Source: CAVVJA01 sp963779485 (GTDB lineage Bacteria; Actinomycetota; Actinomycetes; Mycobacteriales; Jatrophihabitantaceae). Taken from it: a stretch of 64,000 nucleotides of DNA. The stretch is from positions 834,796 to 898,795 of the forward strand of contig CAVZYJ010000013.1 of NCBI GenBank assembly GCA_963779485.1. The letters run 5' to 3'. Below are positions 1 to 8,387 of the stretch, one piece after another; within the stretch, counting starts at the first letter, position 1, and the number at the start of each line of letters is the position of its first letter. Under the pieces are notes generated by a model, which had not been told where the DNA came from, ran no database searches, and saw only the letters and a list, made by a program, of their open reading frames with translations. The translations under genes were made by a program, and so were the position numbers.

Positions 1-2
1 CA

Positions 3-1220
3 CTGCACCGGTTCCGCGTCGGGCTGGAGTTCGCGTTCCATGGCCGCCACGACCTCGACAAGATGGTCGAAGGGCACTCATTGCTCGCCCGTGACCTCGC
101 CGCACGGCTCGGCCTGAACGTCCAGGTGCAGGGGGCCGTCGCCGCCTCCTACGAACGTTGGGACGGCAAGGGCTGGCCGGGCGCAGTCCGCGGCGACGAT
201 ATCCCGATCGCGGCGCGTATAACCCAACTCGCCGAGTACGTCGAGGTCGCCCACCGGCTCGGTGGTTTAGGCGCTGCCCGCGCGCTTGCCCGCAAACGCG
301 CCGGGAAGCAGTTCGACCCGCAGCTAGCCGAGGTCCTCTGTAGCGATGCAGAAGAGATCTTCGAGGACCTCGACTCGACCCGCAGCTGGCAGGCCGTGAT
401 CACGGCCGAGCCAGCGCTCCGAGTGCGGTTGCGCGGCGACGCCGTCGATGCTGCGCTCGTGGCCATCGCTGACTTCGTCGACATCAAGTCGCCGTACACG
501 CTTGGTCACGCGCGCGCCGTCGCGGAGCTCGTCGCGGGCGCGGGACAGGTGCTCGGCCTGTCGGCGAGCGAAGTTCGCACGCTGCGCCGCGCCGGCCTCG
601 TCCACGACCTCGGCCGGCTCGGCGTGTCGAACTCGATCTGGGACAAGCGTGGCCCCCTTGGCGCCGGCGAATGGGAACGGGTGCGGATGCATCCATACCT
701 GACCGAGCGCATGCTCTCCCAATCGGCCGCCCTCGCGCCGTTCGGACAGATTGCCGTCCAGCATCATGAGCGGATCGACGGCTCCGGCTACCCCGCCGGA
801 CTGTCCGGAGCGGCAATCACCCCGCTCGCCCGGGTGCTCGGCGCTGCGGATGCGTACCAGACGCTGCGCGAACCGCGCCCACACCGGGCCGCGCTCTCTC
901 CCGTCGAGGCGGCCGACCGCGTGCGCAGCGACGTCCACGCCGAACGGCTCGACGCCCGGGCCGCGGAGGCGGTGTTGGAAGCGGCGGGACACCGGCCGGC
1001 GCGACGGCACGCCTACCCCGCTGGCTTGACATCGCGGGAGGTCGAAGTGCTCCGGCTGCTCGCCCGCGGGATGTCGAGCAAGGAGATCGCCTCCCGCCTC
1101 GTCCTCGCGCCGAAGACGGTCCGCAACCACACCGAGCACATCTACGCCAAGACCGGCGCCCCAAACCGCGCCGCAGCCAGCCTGTTCGCCGTCCAGCACG
1201 GCCTGCTTGTCACTGACTGA
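3..1220 (+). CDS. HD-GYP-type phosphohydrolase domain protein with LuxR C-terminal HTH (5' truncated by window)
   Basis: The frame is open from the first bases of the window, so the true start lies upstream; 405 codons are visible. The N-terminal part looks like a degenerate first HD-type domain (residues about 40-90). A second HD domain carries HDLGRLG near residue 201 and a GYP-type GSGYPAG motif near residue 260, as in cyclic-dinucleotide phosphodiesterases. Residues about 340-400 form a LuxR/GerE helix-turn-helix (LTSREVEVLRLLARGMSSKE). Proteins with HD domains plus a LuxR HTH are known in actinobacteria as predicted regulators; c-di-GMP hydrolysis is inferred from the motif, not shown. 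The gene is followed by a gap of about 80 bp and a LigD-like gene on the same strand. Confidence 0.85.
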   Translation: MHRFRVGLEFAFHGRHDLDKMVEGHSLLARDLAARLGLNVQVQGAVAASYERWDGKGWPGAVRGDDIPIAARITQLAEYVEVAHRLGGLGAARALARKRAGKQFDPQLAEVLCSDAEEIFEDLDSTRSWQAVITAEPALRVRLRGDAVDAALVAIADFVDIKSPYTLGHARAVAELVAGAGQVLGLSASEVRTLRRAGLVHDLGRLGVSNSIWDKRGPLGAGEWERVRMHPYLTERMLSQSAALAPFGQIAVQHHERIDGSGYPAGLSGAAITPLARVLGAADAYQTLREPRPHRAALSPVEAADRVRSDVHAERLDARAAEAVLEAAGHRPARRHAYPAGLTSREVEVLRLLARGMSSKEIASRLVLAPKTVRNHTEHIYAKTGAPNRAAASLFAVQHGLLVTD

Positions 1221-1300
1221 CGGGTTGCCACCCGAGCGGCGTTACCGTATTGCCTGCTCGTCGCGACCGGCCACGCCCGGCGACGGTGGAGGATGAAGCA

Positions 1301-2287
1301 ATGAGCAAGGACGAGGTGCGTCACGGCGTCGAGTTGACCAACCTCGATCAACAATTGTTCGACGGCGCCGCTGCCACCAAAAGGGATCTCGTCGACTATC
1401 TCGACGCGGTCAGTGAGCGAATGATCCTTGCGCTGCAGAATCGGCCGCTCTCAGTGATCCGCGTGCTGCGCGGCCAGGCGCCATTCATGCAGAAGAACCT
1501 CCCCAAATATACCCCGGCCTGGGTAGCGAGGGTGCCACTGTGGGCCGAGTCGTCCAAGCGAGAGGTCTCCTACGCGCTGTGTAACGACCGCAAGACATTG
1601 CTGTGGTTCGCCAACCAACGGGCCGTGGAATATCACCCGACGCTATTCCGAATCGATGAGTGGGATCAGCCGACATATCTCGTGCTCGATATCGATCCGC
1701 CCAACGGGGACGCGTTTCGGCTGGCGGTCCAGGCCACCTTGCTTATTCGTCAGGCACTCGCCGGCGCCGGGCTGACCGGTGCGGTAAAGACCAGCGGTGC
1801 CAAAGGTCTGCACGTCTTCGTGCCCGTCGTGTCGGCAACTACAGAAGACGTCGCCGCCGCGACCCGCGCCATCGTGGCTCAGGCCGAACGCCTCGATCCA
1901 ACGCTCGCCACAACCGCGTTCGTCCGCGAAGACCGCAGCGGCAAGGTGTTCCTCGACTCGACGCGCGCGGGTGGCGCCACCGTTGTGGCGGCATACAGTC
2001 CACGGGTACGGCCCGGAGTACCCGTGTCCTACCCGGTGGCCTGGGACGAGCTCGGGCGCATAGATCCACACGACTTCACGATCCGAACTGCGTCGAGCAT
2101 GCTTTCCCGACGGGATCCCTGGAAAGACCTCATGCCAGAGCCGCAACGATTGCCCCCTGACCTGGTCGCCGAGGGGCGTTTGATCCCGATCGCACGAGTC
2201 CAGGCCATGCACGAAGGTCTACGTCGGGCCCGGGCCCGACGGCACGACCAGCCCGATGGCAATGGCTCCGACACCAGCCCGCGATAA
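1301..2287 (+). CDS. ligD: LigD-type polymerase/primase domain protein (NHEJ), copy 1
   Basis: This 328-residue protein is a stand-alone polymerase (PolDom/AEP) domain as found in bacterial LigD, which extends or fills DNA ends during Ku-dependent non-homologous end joining. The metal-binding pair DIDPP is at about residue 130, and the SGAKGLH motif characteristic of LigD polymerase domains at about residue 167. No ligase or nuclease domain is attached. ATG 1301 is preferred over ATG 1250 because GGAGG sits about 8 bases before it and homologues begin near there. A second, divergent copy lies at 12761-13825. No ku gene is visible in the window. Confidence 0.85.
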   Translation: MSKDEVRHGVELTNLDQQLFDGAAATKRDLVDYLDAVSERMILALQNRPLSVIRVLRGQAPFMQKNLPKYTPAWVARVPLWAESSKREVSYALCNDRKTLLWFANQRAVEYHPTLFRIDEWDQPTYLVLDIDPPNGDAFRLAVQATLLIRQALAGAGLTGAVKTSGAKGLHVFVPVVSATTEDVAAATRAIVAQAERLDPTLATTAFVREDRSGKVFLDSTRAGGATVVAAYSPRVRPGVPVSYPVAWDELGRIDPHDFTIRTASSMLSRRDPWKDLMPEPQRLPPDLVAEGRLIPIARVQAMHEGLRRARARRHDQPDGNGSDTSPR

Positions 2288-2298
2288 GGCAGGCCAGC

Positions 2299-2337
2299 AC
2301 GCGAAGGCGCTCGGCTTCGCGAGTAGCAAGGGTTTTG
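2299..2337 (+). terminator. possible terminator hairpin after ligD copy 1
   Basis: A 7-bp perfect inverted repeat (CGCGAAG at 2300-2306, CTTCGCG at 2315-2321) lies 12 bases after the ligD stop and is followed by a short T-containing stretch (GGGTTTTGC). The stem is short, so termination is an inference. Confidence 0.35.
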
Positions 2338-2544
2338 CTAGATCCCCATCGGCGGCACATTGCGGACAACCTCGGCGAGCAGACGGTTGTACTGCTCGGT
2401 GGTCAGGCTGGGATCGGTGATCGACGCCACGGCGGGTGGGCAGCTGAGGTCGGCCAGCGACGCTCGCTGCGGGCAGGTAATCCGCCGACGCCGCCGGATG
2501 AACAGGTGGGTGGTCGCGCGCGGGCGGTCGAGTACTTCGGTCAT
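2338..2544 (-). CDS. small hypothetical protein, doubtful
   Basis: A 68-codon frame starting at ATG 2544 with GGAG about 10 bases upstream. The product has a run of five arginines (FIRRRRRITC) and no family I recognise. It lies convergent to ligD and overlaps the region of a decayed TetR gene on the other strand, so it may be a chance frame. Listed because start, Shine-Dalgarno and arginine patch are at least compatible with a real small gene. Confidence 0.25.
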   Translation of the reverse strand: MTEVLDRPRATTHLFIRRRRRITCPQRASLADLSCPPAVASITDPSLTTEQYNRLLAEVVRNVPPMGI

Positions 2545-2659
2545 CTCCGTCTCCAGGAATCTCGGGACTTGTCTCAATCAGCCTTGCGCTCAGAGCGGCC
2601 GTACGCAGTCCATCGAGCGAGTGATCGACCGGACGAGGCCCGGGTCCTCCGATCGGCCG

Positions 2660-2935
2660 ACAGCCAGCGCTTGGCACCAGACCGCGTCGAAGCCCACGCC
2701 GCGACAACGCTCCGCGCCTGGGTCCACTAACCTGTTCCTCGACCTCGCCACCGACACCGGCGCAGCAGATCCGAAGCAACTGGCCGAAACCCTGGTCCTG
2801 CTCTACGACGTCGCCGTGGCGACCGCACAGCTGGACAAGGCACGCGAGACCGCCCGCACCGCACGACGAACCGCCGAACTCGTCCTCGACAATGCCGGCA
2901 TCCCGCTAGGTGGAGGCGGACACCAAAGCGTCTAG
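2660..2935 (+). pseudogene. TetR-family regulator remnant (C-terminal ligand domain, frame broken)
   Basis: The last 70 or so codons (from about 2735) read like the C-terminal domain of a TetR regulator: LFLDLATDTGAADPKQLAE, then LLYDVAVATAQLD, then a helix with RTARRTAELVLDNAG. The preceding piece ending TTLRAWVH lies one frame away, with the join near 2728, so AWV and LFLDLA are contiguous only if one extra base is ignored. No N-terminal DNA-binding helix-turn-helix is found upstream, so the gene is truncated as well as frame-shifted. It ends in a 4-bp tail overlap with the convergent gene at 2932. Confidence 0.6.
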
Positions 2936-3261
2936 GGCGTGTCGGGTAGCTGGGCGGCGGCGTAGTAGTAACCGATGACCGTTGCTGACCTCGGAACCGG
3001 TGTTGTAGCGACTCGCGCGCTGCTGTCGCGGCCGAAGGCTTGGAATGCCGCCAGGTCGGGCAGCGGATTCGACCCGTCCGGGGTGTCCGCCGTCGACACG
3101 TGCACGAAGGACACGCCGTCGTCGAGGCATCGCACCTGGTAGTCGAGCACCCCCGCCGGTTGCTCGGTGCGCAACTGCTCGAAGACCGCTTCGATGAGTT
3201 GCACGTGTTCGGCGACGGCCTGCGGACGGACCTGGTATGTCACGACGACGCTGGTGATCAC
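2932..3261 (-). CDS. putative antibiotic-biosynthesis-monooxygenase-like (dimeric alpha/beta barrel) protein
   Basis: A 109-residue protein starting with GTG 3261, with GGAAGGA about 8 bases upstream. The N-terminus (ITSVVVTYQVRPQAVAEHV) and a later strand with FVHVSTADTPDG fit the small ferredoxin-like fold of the ABM superfamily, which includes many proteins of unknown substrate. No catalytic residues can be assigned. It is divergent from the dehydrogenase at 3426. Confidence 0.55.
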   Translation of the reverse strand: MITSVVVTYQVRPQAVAEHVQLIEAVFEQLRTEQPAGVLDYQVRCLDDGVSFVHVSTADTPDGSNPLPDLAAFQAFGRDSSARVATTPVPRSATVIGYYYAAAQLPDTP

Positions 3262-3425
3262 TCGACGATTCCTTCCGAGGCGAGGTGCGGACGGGCTCGC
3301 GAGCGCAGACGCTACGCGCTGCTGCTTCGCGCTGGCGCGTCATGCCGGGGCTCGAGAGCGCTTCGTCTTCAGTGCTTGCTGCTACCCCGTGGCTTCCGTC
3401 ATGAGCGGGGTGTGATGCTGCCCGC

Positions 3426-4181
3426 ATGGAAATGCTGGTAAGCCGCGTCGCCCTCGTCACGGGTAGCTCGCGTGGGCTGGGCCGTTCCATCGCGTTGCGT
3501 CTTGCTCGCGACGGGTTCGCGGTCGCGGTCAACGGCCGCCGCGGTGACGGGCAGGTGCGTGAGGTCGCCGACGCCATCCGTGATGTCGGCGGCCTCGCCG
3601 ATGACTTCGTCGCCGATGTCACCGACGAACGCCAAGTCACCGAACTGGTGGCCGCGATAGCTGACCGCCTGGGCCCGGTGGAGGTGCTGGTGGTGAATGC
3701 GACCGGTGCGCAGCCGGAAGCGGACCTGACCGACGTGGCGTGGGAGGATCACCTCGCTCAGCTCGACTTCTTCGTCAAGAGCCCGGTACTACTTGCCCGC
3801 GCGGTCGTGCCCGGAATGCAGGCGAGGCGGTTTGGTCGCATTGTGCACATCGACTCCGAGGTCGCGCATCGCCCGCCACCCGGTCGCTCGGCCTACGTCA
3901 CGGCGAAGAGCGCGCAAATCGGTCTCACCCGCAGTTGGGCCCGAGAACTTGCGCCGTCTGGCATCACCGTGAACACGGTCGCTCCGGGCTTCATCCCCGT
4001 CGAGCGCCATGCCGATGTTCCCGGCGACGTCAGAGACGCCTATCTTGCCTCGGTGCCCGCCGGCCGCATGGGCACGCCCGAGGACATCGCCCATGCCGTG
4101 AGCTTTCTCGCGTCCGATCAAGCCGGCTTTATCACCGGCCAACGTATCGTCGTCGACGGCGGCCGCGGCCTCGGCGGGTGA
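3426..4181 (+). CDS. SDR family oxidoreductase (FabG-like)
   Basis: A 251-residue classical short-chain dehydrogenase. The Rossmann motif TGSSRGLG lies at residues 12-19 and the catalytic Tyr/Lys pair in SAYVTAKSA at about residues 157-165. The C-terminus (SFLASDQAGFITGQRIVVDGG) is typical of 3-oxoacyl-ACP reductase-like SDRs. The usual NNAG motif reads VNATGA, a small deviation. NAD(P)H-dependent reduction or oxidation of a carbonyl/alcohol is expected, but the substrate cannot be told. It stands alone, with the divergent ABM-like gene upstream. Confidence 0.85.
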   Translation: MEMLVSRVALVTGSSRGLGRSIALRLARDGFAVAVNGRRGDGQVREVADAIRDVGGLADDFVADVTDERQVTELVAAIADRLGPVEVLVVNATGAQPEADLTDVAWEDHLAQLDFFVKSPVLLARAVVPGMQARRFGRIVHIDSEVAHRPPPGRSAYVTAKSAQIGLTRSWARELAPSGITVNTVAPGFIPVERHADVPGDVRDAYLASVPAGRMGTPEDIAHAVSFLASDQAGFITGQRIVVDGGRGLGG

Positions 4182-4300
4182 TTTGTGCTCCGACGACATC
4201 GGTGGGCCGAAGCCCCAGTTATCGATCAGCAGGTTCTCGCCCGCCTGAGCGACAGGGGATCGGAAAGATATCGGACCCGTCCGGACATGGCATTGGTGTG

Positions 4301-4846
4301 ATGCAGCGTGGTGCGCTGTTGGCGATGGCGAGCGTCGATGGCATCGAGGGTCGGGCCGCCCGGTTCGAGGCTGTGTTCACCGCGCATTCGGACGTGATCT
4401 ATGCCTATGCGCGCAGGCGTGTGACGAAAGAGGAGGCGGAGGACGTCGTGTCGGAGGCGTTCCTTGTCGCGTGGCGACGCCTGGATGACCTGCCGGCGGA
4501 GCCCGTGCCATGGCTGATCGGCGTCGCCCGGAACGTGTTGGCCAACCGGCGCCGGGCCGACAACCGGCGGGCCGCGCTGGGCGAGCGGTTGCGGCGAACG
4601 TCGGCCCGGACCCGCGTTGCGGATCCTGGCGGAACCCGAGCCATCGATGGCCGGGTGCTGGACGCGCTGGCGGCACTGCCGGCCGGTGAGCGTGAGGTAA
4701 TCGAGTTGGTCGCGTGGGAGGGATTGACACCGTCCGAGGTTGCGGCCGCGCTCGAGATCGCCCGCGCAACGGTGTACGTCCGGCTGCATCGCGCCCGCCA
4801 ACGGCTGGCGCGAGTGCTGGAGGAGAGCGATGAGAACCTCAGCTGA
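4301..4846 (+). CDS. RNA polymerase sigma-70 family factor (ECF-like)
   Basis: A 181-residue sigma factor with region 2 (about residues 25-85: VIYAYARRRVTKEEAEDVVS then WLIGVARNVLANRRR) and region 4 (about 125-175: LPAGEREVIELVAWEGLTPS and an HTH ending RLHRARQRL). There is no region 1.1 or 3, as expected for extracytoplasmic-function factors. ATG 4301 is chosen; ATG 4325 is an alternative. Its last 17 bases overlap the start of the next gene, a membrane protein, so the two are probably co-translated as a sigma/partner pair. Confidence 0.85.
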   Translation: MQRGALLAMASVDGIEGRAARFEAVFTAHSDVIYAYARRRVTKEEAEDVVSEAFLVAWRRLDDLPAEPVPWLIGVARNVLANRRRADNRRAALGERLRRTSARTRVADPGGTRAIDGRVLDALAALPAGEREVIELVAWEGLTPSEVAAALEIARATVYVRLHRARQRLARVLEESDENLS

Positions 4847-5879
4847 CAGCCTGGTCCGCGCTGCCGACCCGCTGGATCCCGATGAGCTGCGAGCGTGGAC
4901 CACATCGCAGAGCCGTGAGCGGATCGCCCGCGACATCATCGCAACCCCCGTCGAACGATCCCGCAGCAGCCACCGCGGACGTTCCCGACTCGTGGCCATC
5001 GTCGTGGCCGTGATCCTCGTGGGAGCGGCCGCCGCCGCGGCGGCGGCAACCCGGCTCGGTCGGCCTGCGCCGGATCCCGTCCGCGCCCACCTGGCCGAGC
5101 TCGATCACGGCCTGCCGCCCGATCTGCGCTACAACCCTGACCTCGCTCATGCCCACGCGGTGGCCGCAACGGCCTCCGGCACCCTGTATGCCGCGGATCG
5201 TCCGGACGGCGGCTACTGCATCGAGGCCGCCTCCGCGGCCGAGCAGCCCCGTGGCGGAACCTGCGTGAGCGCCACCGAGGCCAGCGCCCGGCCGATCGAG
5301 GTCATCGCGCCGATTCCGGCCAGCGACGACGCACCCCTCCTCATCGGAGGCCGCCTCAACCGCGCTGACCTCACTGCCCTCGAGGCGACCTACTCCGGAA
5401 GTGCGCCGACTCGCATTACCCTCGGCCTCGCCAACTACTTTCTGATCGAGGTGCCGACCGCCCAGCATGCGGCGGCGCTCGACGATGGCATCGAACTGAC
5501 CGGGCTGGACTCCCACAGCCAGGTCGCCGCGCAGGTACGTGTGCCGCCGTTGCGCGACACCGGGGACGAAAACCTCGACCAGCGGCAACCAATCTTCCTC
5601 AGCACACGGTCCGACGCCGACGATCTCACCCTGCTGCTCGGTATCGAGGGACGGGTCAACGTGCAGGGATACGCCACCCTCGAACTCACCTACCCGGACG
5701 GCACCGTCGCCACGATCCCGACCCAGCCTGACGACACCTACCGGTACGACCTGCCCGCCGGCCGGCAGCGCGACTTCGCGCACGCCTTCGGTGTCCTGAC
5801 GGCCCGCGATGCCGGTGGCCGCACGATGGCGACCGCACCCGTTGCATCCGTCGCCGCTTGGCGAGCCCGCAACCACTAA
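4830..5879 (+). CDS. membrane-anchored protein coupled to the upstream sigma factor (possible anti-sigma partner)
   Basis: A 349-residue protein starting inside the end of the sigma gene. Residues 1-50 are a charged cytoplasmic segment, about 51-70 form one hydrophobic helix (VAIVVAVILVGAAAAAAAAT), and the remaining 280 residues would be extracytoplasmic. The zinc-binding HxxxCxxC motif of ZAS anti-sigma factors is absent. The anti-sigma role is inferred only from the 17-bp overlap and single-pass topology; the outer domain is not one I recognise. Confidence 0.6.
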   Translation: MRTSADSLVRAADPLDPDELRAWTTSQSRERIARDIIATPVERSRSSHRGRSRLVAIVVAVILVGAAAAAAAATRLGRPAPDPVRAHLAELDHGLPPDLRYNPDLAHAHAVAATASGTLYAADRPDGGYCIEAASAAEQPRGGTCVSATEASARPIEVIAPIPASDDAPLLIGGRLNRADLTALEATYSGSAPTRITLGLANYFLIEVPTAQHAAALDDGIELTGLDSHSQVAAQVRVPPLRDTGDENLDQRQPIFLSTRSDADDLTLLLGIEGRVNVQGYATLELTYPDGTVATIPTQPDDTYRYDLPAGRQRDFAHAFGVLTARDAGGRTMATAPVASVAAWRARNH

Positions 5880-6036
5880 CAGCGGCCACTCCTCGAGCTG
5901 TTCAGGTAGCAGCTGCTGCTTCCGAGGGACAGATCGGCAACTCTTGGCGGGCGGCCCAGTGATGCAGTATCGTTTCCCGATCTAGTTCGGGTCGGCTGGG
6001 CCTGGAGCGACAATCGGTAGCAAGGACCTGCTGGGC

Positions 6037-6444
6037 ATGATTCTTTCCGACACGGACTATCGGAGACTATTGGCTCTGCGAACCCAGCTGCGACGCTTCG
6101 ACCGATGGAGTGAGCAACGGGCTCGCGACTTCGGCTTGACCCACGCCCAGCATCAGCTGTTGTTGGCAATACGCGGGCACGATGACGCGCGGGGTCCGAC
6201 GATCGGCGAGGTTGCTGAGCATCTGCTCGTCCGGCACCACACGGCGGTCGAGCTCGTCGACCGGACGCAGCTGCTCGGCTTCATAACGCGCCGGCGTGAT
6301 CGGCGCGATGGCCGGGTCGTGCGGCTGGCCCTTACCGCCAAGGGCCGCCGGAAGGTCAATGCGTTGAGCGGTGCGCACGTGGAGGAGCTACGCGAGCTGG
6401 CGCCGATCCTGACCGCGTTGGTAGAGGACGCGTCGTCGGCCTAG
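6037..6444 (+). CDS. MarR family transcriptional regulator
   Basis: A 135-residue winged-helix protein. The recognition region (about residues 50-75: TIGEVAEHLLVRHHTAVELV) and the wing RRRDRRDGRVVRLALTAKG are typical of MarR regulators, which bind DNA as dimers and often release it on binding phenolic or other small ligands. Its end is 24 bp from the convergent end of the peptide ABC operon; nothing in the sequence shows that it controls that operon. Confidence 0.85.
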   Translation: MILSDTDYRRLLALRTQLRRFDRWSEQRARDFGLTHAQHQLLLAIRGHDDARGPTIGEVAEHLLVRHHTAVELVDRTQLLGFITRRRDRRDGRVVRLALTAKGRRKVNALSGAHVEELRELAPILTALVEDASSA

Positions 6445-6468
6445 GGCTCGCCGTCGCCGCAGGCTCCG

Positions 6469-7428
6469 TCAGGACGGGCGCACTCGGGGGTCGAGCACCA
6501 CGTAGATGAGGTCCACGACGATGTTCGCCACGACGATGAACGCCGACGCCAGCAGGACGAGGCCGATGATCACTGGCAGGTCTTGCCGGCTGATCGCGTT
6601 GTAGATCTCCTGGCCCAGGCCGGGCAGCCCAAACACCGTTTCGGTCACGATGATCCCGCCGAGCAGCGTGCCCAGGTCGATGCCGAATTGGGTAACCACC
6701 GGGGTCAGCGCACTGCGCAGTGCGTGCCGGTACACGACGCGCTGCTCGCGGATGCCCTTCGCACGGGCCGTGCGAATGTAGTCCTCGCCAAGGACGTCCA
6801 GCATCGAACCGCGGGTGAGCCGCGAGTAGGTGGCTGCGGTCACCAATGCGATCGTGATCCAGGGCAGCACGAGATGCCGGAACCACTCGGTGGGATCCTG
6901 GGTCAGCGGGACGTAGCCGCTGCCGGGGAAGAACGTGAACCCGGCCAGGTGTAGTCGGTAGAAGAGGATGAGCAGGCACAGCTCACCGAGCAGGAACGTC
7001 GGCATGGAGTAGAAGAACAGCGCGAAGCCGGTAACCGTACGGTCGGCCACGGTACGTGGACGCGTGGCGGCGAGGACGCCTGATACGACCCCGATCAGCA
7101 GCCACAGCACAGCGCCGCCGATCGCGACCGACGCGGTGACCGGGAGGTCCTGCTTGATGATGGTGCCAACGGACTCGTTGTTGACGTAGGAGTAACCGAG
7201 ATCGCCGCGCAGCAGTCTCCACAGGTAGCTGCCGTATTGCGCGAGCAGTGGGCGATCGAGGCCGAGACGATGCTCGATCAGCCCGATTGTCTGCGCGGTG
7301 GCTTGCCGGCCGGCGAGGGTCTGCGCGACGTTGTGCGGGGCGACGAAGTAGAGGATGAATACCCCGGTCGCCACGGCCCACATGACCACGATGCCGAAGA
7401 AGATCCGACGGATCAGGAAGTGCAGCAT
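6469..7428 (-). CDS. peptide/oligopeptide ABC transporter permease (DppB/OppB type)
   Basis: A 319-residue inner-membrane permease, the last gene of the five-gene operon. The N-terminus (LIRRIFFGIVVMWAVATGVF) is the first transmembrane helix of the DppB/OppB family, followed by a large loop and five more helices. The ABC-binding EAA-like loop is at about residues 220-250 (DYIRTARAKGIREQRVVYRH). It pairs with the 7440-8387 permease to form the channel for dipeptides, oligopeptides or related solutes. Its start is 11 bp after the end of the preceding gene. Confidence 0.9.
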   Translation of the reverse strand: MLHFLIRRIFFGIVVMWAVATGVFILYFVAPHNVAQTLAGRQATAQTIGLIEHRLGLDRPLLAQYGSYLWRLLRGDLGYSYVNNESVGTIIKQDLPVTASVAIGGAVLWLLIGVVSGVLAATRPRTVADRTVTGFALFFYSMPTFLLGELCLLILFYRLHLAGFTFFPGSGYVPLTQDPTEWFRHLVLPWITIALVTAATYSRLTRGSMLDVLGEDYIRTARAKGIREQRVVYRHALRSALTPVVTQFGIDLGTLLGGIIVTETVFGLPGLGQEIYNAISRQDLPVIIGLVLLASAFIVVANIVVDLIYVVLDPRVRPS

Positions 7429-7439
7429 CGGCTAACCAC

Positions 7440-8387
7440 CTATGCCCCGATCGTGCGGGTGAATCGCGGGTCGAAGGCGTCGCGCACGCTGTCGCCGAGC
7501 AGGTTGAACGCGAGCGTGGTGATGAGCAGCGCCGCGCCGGGGAACACGACGTACCACCAGGCGACCTGGTAGTACTGGATGGATTCGGAGAGCATGCCGC
7601 CCCAACTGGCCGTTGGCGGCACCACGCCGAGACCGAGAAATGACAGCGTGGCCTCGAACACGATCGACGCCGGAATGAGCAGCGTCGCGTAGACGATCAC
7701 CGGAGCCAGGACGTTCGGCAGGATGTCGACGGACATGATGCGCAGATCGCTGGCGCCCACCGACCGTGCGGCTTCGATGAACTCCTTCTGCGAAATCGAC
7801 AAGACCTGGCCGCGCACGATTCGTCCCACCGAGGCGAATGAGAAGAAGGCGATCACGGCGATCGACACGGACAGGCCGGGGCCGACCACTGCGATCAGCG
7901 CGATGGCAAAGACCAGATAGGGCAGGGACAGCACGACGTCCATGAACCGGCTCAGCACGGTATCTACTGCCCGACCGAAGTAGCCGGCGACGAGCCCGAC
8001 GACAACCCCGGTGGCCACGGCCAAGAGACTCGCCACGACGCCAGCCAGCAGCGAGATCCGGGCACCGTAGAAGATGCGGACGAGCACGTCCCGGCCGAGC
8101 TCGTCGGTTCCGAGCAGGAATGTGTGGTTCGGCCCAACTGGAATGCCCTCTGGCGACAGGCCCGTGGAGCGGTACTGAGTGTTCGGGCCATGGCCGACCG
8201 CGGCCGCGACGAGCGGTGCACAGATCGCCATCAAGACGATCAACGCGATCACCACGGCCGAGCCGACGGCTACCCGGTCGCGACGCAGCCTGGCAAATGC
8301 GAGCTGCCAAGGACTTCGCCCTTCGATGGCTTTCGCCCCGGCGGGCGCGACCTCGACGGTGACGTCGATGATGCTGCCGCTCGTCAT
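7440..8387 (-). CDS. peptide/oligopeptide ABC transporter permease (DppC/OppC type)
   Basis: A 315-residue permease. It has an N-terminal OppC segment (SPWQLAFARLRRDRVAVGSA), a first helix, a periplasmic loop with FLLGTDELGRDVLVRIFYGA, which is diagnostic of the DppC family, and the EAA-like loop EFIEAARSVGASDLRIM. ATG 8387 is chosen because it overlaps the TGA of the preceding ATPase gene in an ATGA quartet, the arrangement used twice in this operon. An in-frame extension to 8531 exists but would overlap the ATPase gene. Confidence 0.9.
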   Translation of the reverse strand: MTSGSIIDVTVEVAPAGAKAIEGRSPWQLAFARLRRDRVAVGSAVVIALIVLMAICAPLVAAAVGHGPNTQYRSTGLSPEGIPVGPNHTFLLGTDELGRDVLVRIFYGARISLLAGVVASLLAVATGVVVGLVAGYFGRAVDTVLSRFMDVVLSLPYLVFAIALIAVVGPGLSVSIAVIAFFSFASVGRIVRGQVLSISQKEFIEAARSVGASDLRIMSVDILPNVLAPVIVYATLLIPASIVFEATLSFLGLGVVPPTASWGGMLSESIQYYQVAWWYVVFPGAALLITTLAFNLLGDSVRDAFDPRFTRTIGA

